Shown here piece after piece: positions 60,848 through 64,000 of a stretch of 64,000 bases of DNA. Source of the DNA: Syntrophotalea carbinolica DSM 2380 (GTDB lineage Bacteria; Desulfobacterota; Desulfuromonadia; Desulfuromonadales; Syntrophotaleaceae); NCBI RefSeq assembly GCF_000012885.1, contig NC_007498.2, forward strand, positions 558,001-622,000, read 5' to 3'. The translations under genes were made by a program, and so were the position numbers. How positions within the stretch are numbered: position 1 is the stretch's first letter; each line of letters begins with the position of its first letter. Below the pieces are notes generated by a model. The model was not told the origin of the DNA. It saw only the letters and a program-made list of their open reading frames with translations, and made no database searches.

Positions 60848-60960
60848 GTGACTGGTGACTGGTGACTGGTGACTAGTGACTAGTGACTAGTGACTAGTGA
60901 AGGGTGAAGGGTGCGGTCTATTTCAGCCTTTCACTAATCACCAATCACGAATTACTAATC
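60848..60960. repeat. Heptanucleotide repeat arrays after cls
   Basis: Seven GTGACTG/GTGACTA units run from 60848 to about 60898, then degenerate GTGAAGG units, then, after 20 bases, ACTAATC-type units in the opposite sense (about 60932-60960). The unit is the same as that at the ends of the large repeats at 18150-18228, 21317-21340 and 29133-29155. Confidence 0.75.
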
Positions 60961-60963
60961 ACG

Positions 60964-61003
60964 GCACTACGCCTCCCAGTCTGCGGGCTGGGAGGCGTAG
61001 TGC
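60964..61003. terminator. Long palindromic bidirectional terminator
   Basis: A perfect 16-base-pair stem (60964-60979/60988-61003, GCACTACGCCTCCCAG and complement) lies between the convergent cls and hemerythrin genes. There is no U-tract, so it may be a barrier or stability element rather than a classical terminator. Confidence 0.6.
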
Positions 61004-61010
61004 TAGAAGT

Positions 61011-61418
61011 TTACCTGACGCCCTTGCCGGTCAGAAACGGGCTGTAGTCCATGTCGCTGCCCTTGATATGGTTACGCAGCCAATCGCCGAGGAAGTTCAT
61101 TACCGAGACGGAGAGGCCGAGCCGCCCTTCGTCAAACCCTTGCTTGAACTCGCTGACTTTGGCGGTAAAGTCGCGGTGCTCTTGTTTGTGGGCGTTGCTG
61201 GCCGGGTAGCCGTGACGATCGAAATATTTTTCTTCGGTGGCGAAATGGGTAGCGGTATAGGATACCAGACCGGCGATGATCTTGCCGAGAACATCTTTGC
61301 CGCGTCCCTGCAGCATGGCGTCGTTAAGTTCGTTGATCATACTGATCAGGCGTTGGTGCTGGGTGTCGATTTCCGCAATATTGACAGATAAGCTGGTGTT
61401 CCATTGAATCAGGGCCAT
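61011..61418 (-). CDS. Bacteriohemerythrin
   Basis: 135 residues from ATG 61416-61418 with AGGAG upstream. The di-iron ligands are in the canonical order: His in IDTQHQRL, His and Glu in THFATEEKYF, H-x-x-x-H in HKQEHRDF, and H-x-x-x-x-D in HIKGSDMDY. Single-domain, cytoplasmic. Such proteins bind oxygen and may protect oxygen-sensitive enzymes, which are abundant in this window. No neighbour shares its transcript. Confidence 0.95.
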   Translation of the reverse strand: MALIQWNTSLSVNIAEIDTQHQRLISMINELNDAMLQGRGKDVLGKIIAGLVSYTATHFATEEKYFDRHGYPASNAHKQEHRDFTAKVSEFKQGFDEGRLGLSVSVMNFLGDWLRNHIKGSDMDYSPFLTGKGVR

Positions 61419-61573
61419 GTACTTCTCCTGCAGATATGAATTGAATTGGCATGAAACCTCGGGCAAAACGCATTTAAAATTAGACTAAAACGGTAAGGAT
61501 TACCTTAGCGGTTCAACCGGAGAAGGGCAATTATAAAATTAATTATTCAGGTAATTTTTTAACAGGGTGATAA

Positions 61574-62119
61574 TCAGTACCGGTTGCTCCGACTCATGGC
61601 GTGCGCATCTTTGCGGGATTTAGGGCGTTGGGGATAGTCCTGCGGGGCGTAGCCGAGGCTTATAACCAGGCCGATGCGGCGTCGGCGGGGGATGTGAAGC
61701 AGCTTTTTGATGGTGCTTTCGTCGAACCAGCCCATCATGCAGGTACTCAGGCCAAGGTCGGTGGCCTGCAGGCAGAAATGGGCGGCAGCGATGCCGATGT
61801 CGATAAGGGGGAATTCCCGCCGCTGGATCAGGGCTCCCATGCGCACGGTCCATTTCGGTTTTTCCAGGACCAGCACGGCGATGACCGGAGCTTGCGTGGC
61901 GAAATTGTTCAGGCCCAGGGCTTTGCTGCAGGCGGCACGGGCCACTTTGTCTTTAAGCGCCGGATCATCGACCAGGATCAGGGTCCAGGGCTGGGCGTTG
62001 CAGGCGGACGGCGCCAGCCGTACAGCCTCGATAAGTTGCCGGAGTTTTTCGGTTTCGACAGGTCTGCTACTGTATTTGCGAACGCTCTGACGGGTATGGA
62101 GAAGCTGTGAAAAGTCCAT
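61574..62119 (-). CDS. Nitroreductase family protein
   Basis: 181 residues, typical short nitroreductase: RQSVRKYSSRPV at the N-terminus (FMN phosphate contacts), APSACNAQPW, and GLSTCMMGWFD in the C-terminal half. The protein should be a homodimeric flavoprotein reducing quinones or nitro compounds. It is followed upstream by a J-domain gene with a 32-base gap and may be cotranscribed with it. Confidence 0.92.
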   Translation of the reverse strand: MDFSQLLHTRQSVRKYSSRPVETEKLRQLIEAVRLAPSACNAQPWTLILVDDPALKDKVARAACSKALGLNNFATQAPVIAVLVLEKPKWTVRMGALIQRREFPLIDIGIAAAHFCLQATDLGLSTCMMGWFDESTIKKLLHIPRRRRIGLVISLGYAPQDYPQRPKSRKDAHAMSRSNRY

Positions 62120-62151
62120 GGTATCCTTCCTGGGGACAGTGCCGTCGGAGG

Positions 62152-62445
62152 TTATGAACGGCTGCCCCAGACCGGATCTTCCTCATATTGACGTCGGATC
62201 CGCTCCTCCGGGCACTGTTCGTAAAAGGTGTCCTCATCAAAGCTGAAACGGTAATGGCGAACGTATTCCAGCAGCAACTTGTAACTTTCGTTCAGTTGCC
62301 GGATAGCTTGTTCGTCGCTCTGATTACCTGCATCCGGGTGGTAACGTTTGGCCAGTTCGCGATGCCTGTTCTTGATCTCCTTCAGGGAAGCCTGATCCCC
62401 GAGATCAAAGACTCTCAACGCATGTTGCAACTCCTCGTATGTCAT
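62152..62445 (-). CDS. J-domain protein
   Basis: 97 residues from ATG 62443-62445 with GGAG ten bases upstream (a TTG at 62454 is an alternative). Residues 1-65 form a J-domain with the HPD tripeptide in KRYHPDAG, needed to stimulate an Hsp70. The remaining 30 residues are acidic and rich in Glu and Arg. There is no Gly/Phe or zinc-finger region, so this is a class III type with an unknown client. Confidence 0.9.
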   Translation of the reverse strand: MTYEELQHALRVFDLGDQASLKEIKNRHRELAKRYHPDAGNQSDEQAIRQLNESYKLLLEYVRHYRFSFDEDTFYEQCPEERIRRQYEEDPVWGSRS

Positions 62446-62564
62446 GGCGTTCAATCTCCGTGGCCTATTTTATGGGCGCATGCGGCTGTCGGAAAGGCCC
62501 CATCCGCAGTGGTTGATCTGCTTGGATGATAACACGGAACACGTGCATTGTGTCCGGCCTTTTA

Positions 62565-62595
62565 TTGACAGGGACAACACGCCCATGCCATAGTT
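62565..62595 (+). promoter_or_regulatory. Sigma-70-type promoter of leader/sRNA at 62603
   Basis: Perfect -35 TTGACA at 62565-62570, and a CATAGT -10-like hexamer at 62589-62594 with 18-base spacing. It drives the short transcript that ends at the terminator at 62641-62680. Confidence 0.6.
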
Positions 62596-62602
62596 TCAGG
62601 GC

Positions 62603-62680
62603 GGTCACAAAGGTGTGGCAGCCATAGCATCGGCAACGAAGCCCGCAGGGATGGAGATCCGTCCCGCGGGCTTTTTCTTT
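62603..62680 (+). ncRNA. Candidate small RNA or attenuating leader
   Basis: About 80 bases between the promoter at 62565 and a strong terminator. The terminator stem pairs 62641-62646 with 62666-62671 and continues after one bulged A through another seven pairs, followed by TTTTTCTTTT. No open reading frame or known riboswitch core was recognised. The downstream ArsC-like gene begins 45 bases later, so it could be an independent RNA or a condition-controlled leader. Confidence 0.5.
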
Positions 62681-62724
62681 TCAGAATGAACTTCTCAGCC
62701 TGTTGTACAAACGAAGGAGGGCCT

Positions 62725-63135
62725 GTGGCCAAGGTGATTTTTTGGGAAAAACCGGGATGCAAAGGCAACGCGCATCAAAAGGAAATATTGTTGGCTTCCG
62801 GCCATGAACTGGAGGTGCGCAACCTGCTCACCGAACCCTGGACAAAAGTGGAACTGGCGCAATTCTTCGGGGACCGGCCGGTGGCGGAATGGTTCAATAT
62901 GACCAATCCGCAGGTCAAAGCCGGTGAAATCGTACCCGCAAAGGTGTCGAGGGAAGACGCCTTGGCCATGATGGTGGCGGAACCCCTGCTTATCGTTCGG
63001 CCGTTGATGCAGGTCGGTGAGCAGCGGATGGCGGGTTTCAATGTCGAAGCGGTGCAAAACTGGATCGGTCTGAAATCCGAAACGATCAGCGCGCCCGATC
63101 CGCAAAACTGCCCCTGCGTCAACAGTGAAGGGTAG
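62725..63135 (+). CDS. ArsC/Spx-fold protein, nitrogenase-associated type
   Basis: About 136 residues from GTG 62725, chosen because GGAGG lies five bases upstream; an ATG at 62686 falls within or next to the terminator. Thioredoxin-fold family with N-terminal KVIFWEKPGCKGN, where a single Cys replaces the CxxC of arsenate reductase, then a RNLLTEPWTKVELAQFFG segment and RPLMQVGEQRMAGF. A C-terminal NCPCVNSEG tail is present. This recalls the nitrogenase-associated ArsC-like family. The function is unknown, and there are no nif genes in the window. Confidence 0.82.
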   Translation: MAKVIFWEKPGCKGNAHQKEILLASGHELEVRNLLTEPWTKVELAQFFGDRPVAEWFNMTNPQVKAGEIVPAKVSREDALAMMVAEPLLIVRPLMQVGEQRMAGFNVEAVQNWIGLKSETISAPDPQNCPCVNSEG

Positions 63136-63168
63136 GCGTCGCAAATGCCGCCCTGAGTTCGCCATCTT

Positions 63169-64000
63169 TTAATGCCGTTTTGGCGCCAGCAAGGTCATGA
63201 CAACATTTCCCACCGATGTGTTGTCCAGATAAGGGCCGCGTACCGGATCAGGGCGCGGCCGTACTTCTTCCCGCAAAAGTTGCGTGCCTGCCCCTTTGGC
63301 AAACAGCGGCACAAGCGCGTTGGTATGACCGGTGGAATGCCATTGAACGGACGGTTGGTGCAGAATGCCTTTGCTTACCAGGGGGTTCCATTGTGTTGAG
63401 GGGCCTGCGCCGTTGAGAAAACCGCATTCGTGGTCGGCGGTGACGATCAGCAGTGTGTCCTGCCATGAGCTGTGCGTCTCTACCCACTTGATGACACTGG
63501 CAACGGCACGGTCGAAATCGACCTGTTCCTCGATCATCCTGTCGGTCTGGTTGGCGTGACTGGCCCAATCGATGGCGCCGCCTTCGATCATCAGAAAAAA
63601 TCCATCCGGGTCGTTGTCCAGAACATTTAATGCACCACGGCTCATCTCCGCCAGTGTCGGTACCGACGTAATAAACGGTTGCGCAAAGGCTTTGTCGGAG
63701 ACCTCGCCGGCTTCGCCTCGCTTCTGCTGCAGAGTGCGGGCGACTCGCGCGATACCGAGAACCCGTTTGGGCGTGGCGCCGTCAGCCAGCTTGCGGAAAG
63801 CTTCCCGTTCTTCGATCAGAGTCCAGGGGTCGATGATACCGTCCTTGTCGCAATCGTTACCCATATCTCCCTGTAACAGCGCATCCCAAGTCGATTCTCC
63901 ACCGATAAAGCTGTACGAATTCGGCGTTTCACGGAGCTGGCCACTGTCGTCATACCAAGGGTGGCCGCTGCCCATCAGCACCTCCAGTCCGCTTTTGGTA
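63169..64000 (-). CDS. Alkaline phosphatase, N-terminal part outside window
   Basis: The last 276 codons are present; the frame continues past 64000. The alkaline phosphatase fold is shown by LMIEGGAIDWASHANQTDRM (metal ligands Asp and His), TADHECGFLNG (the DHE metal site) and HTNALVPLFAKG with the late His. This is a secreted or periplasmic type in most bacteria, but its signal peptide lies outside. It converges on the ArsC-like gene with a 33-base gap and no obvious terminator. Confidence 0.92.
   Translation of the reverse strand, partial: TKSGLEVLMGSGHPWYDDSGQLRETPNSYSFIGGESTWDALLQGDMGNDCDKDGIIDPWTLIEEREAFRKLADGATPKRVLGIARVARTLQQKRGEAGEVSDKAFAQPFITSVPTLAEMSRGALNVLDNDPDGFFLMIEGGAIDWASHANQTDRMIEEQVDFDRAVASVIKWVETHSSWQDTLLIVTADHECGFLNGAGPSTQWNPLVSKGILHQPSVQWHSTGHTNALVPLFAKGAGTQLLREEVRPRPDPVRGPYLDNTSVGNVVMTLLAPKRH

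Overview
The window reads like the chromosome of an anaerobic desulfuromonad-type deltaproteobacterium (Pelobacter/Syntrophotalea/Desulfuromonas relatives). This is inferred from gene content: a full anaerobic cobalamin pathway with an exported CbiK-type cobaltochelatase, several radical SAM enzymes, a bacteriohemerythrin, ferredoxin-fused and plain nitroreductases, and gamma/delta-type envelope regulators. No rRNA or tRNA gene was recognised.

Layout. Positions 1-8.9 kb (minus strand) hold a vWA/BatD-like/DUF58/MoxR cluster, preceded by an ABC transporter of the BtuCDF/FecCD type. Positions 8.85-14.26 kb (minus) hold a four-gene cassette: an outer-membrane-barrel-like protein, a PotD-like solute-binding lipoprotein, an exported EutB-EutC fusion (ethanolamine ammonia-lyase, large and small subunit parts in one chain) and an unrecognised polytopic membrane protein. 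Positions 14.77-36.96 kb (minus) are a large cobalamin biosynthesis region (cobA, cobC, cobU, cobT, cobS, a cobD-cobQ fusion, cbiB, cobO, cbiA, cbiC, cbiK, a permease, cbiL, cbiD, cbiE, cbiF, cbiG, cbiH, cbiJ). It opens with a cobalamin riboswitch and intrinsic terminator, and embeds a radical-SAM peptide-modification pair (cbpB plus a 33-residue cbpA too short for routine gene calling). Large non-coding repeats break it into modules. Positions 37.4-42.8 kb (minus) hold a second, diverged copy of the same four-gene Eut cassette, so the two cassettes bracket the B12 genes.

The right third is more ordinary: two radical SAM proteins (43.2-46.4 kb), a GlrK/YfhG/GlrR-like two-component system (46.4-49.8 kb) followed by a TGTC-N10-GACA palindrome, a good sigma-54 promoter match and a chain of overlapping small ORFs leading into an SH3-anchor protein, a ferredoxin-nitroreductase, an amidase, an AT-richer HipA/HipB-type toxin-antitoxin pair, a PilT ATPase, a VOC protein, cardiolipin synthase, bacteriohemerythrin, a nitroreductase, a J-domain protein, an ArsC/Spx-fold protein and the end of an alkaline phosphatase. 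Two candidate small RNAs lie at about 58.4 and 62.6 kb.

The most striking system is the pair of Eut cassettes. Both fusion proteins keep the residues equivalent to the EutB active site yet carry Sec-type signal peptides. They sit next to a solute-binding protein, a barrel protein and a conserved membrane protein, with B12 synthesis between the cassettes and B12/siderophore-type uptake plus a MoxR/vWA set downstream. I infer an extracytoplasmic, B12-dependent ethanolamine (or similar amino alcohol) deaminating or sensing system, distinct from the cytosolic or microcompartment eut pathway. Localisation, cofactor delivery and substrate are untested.
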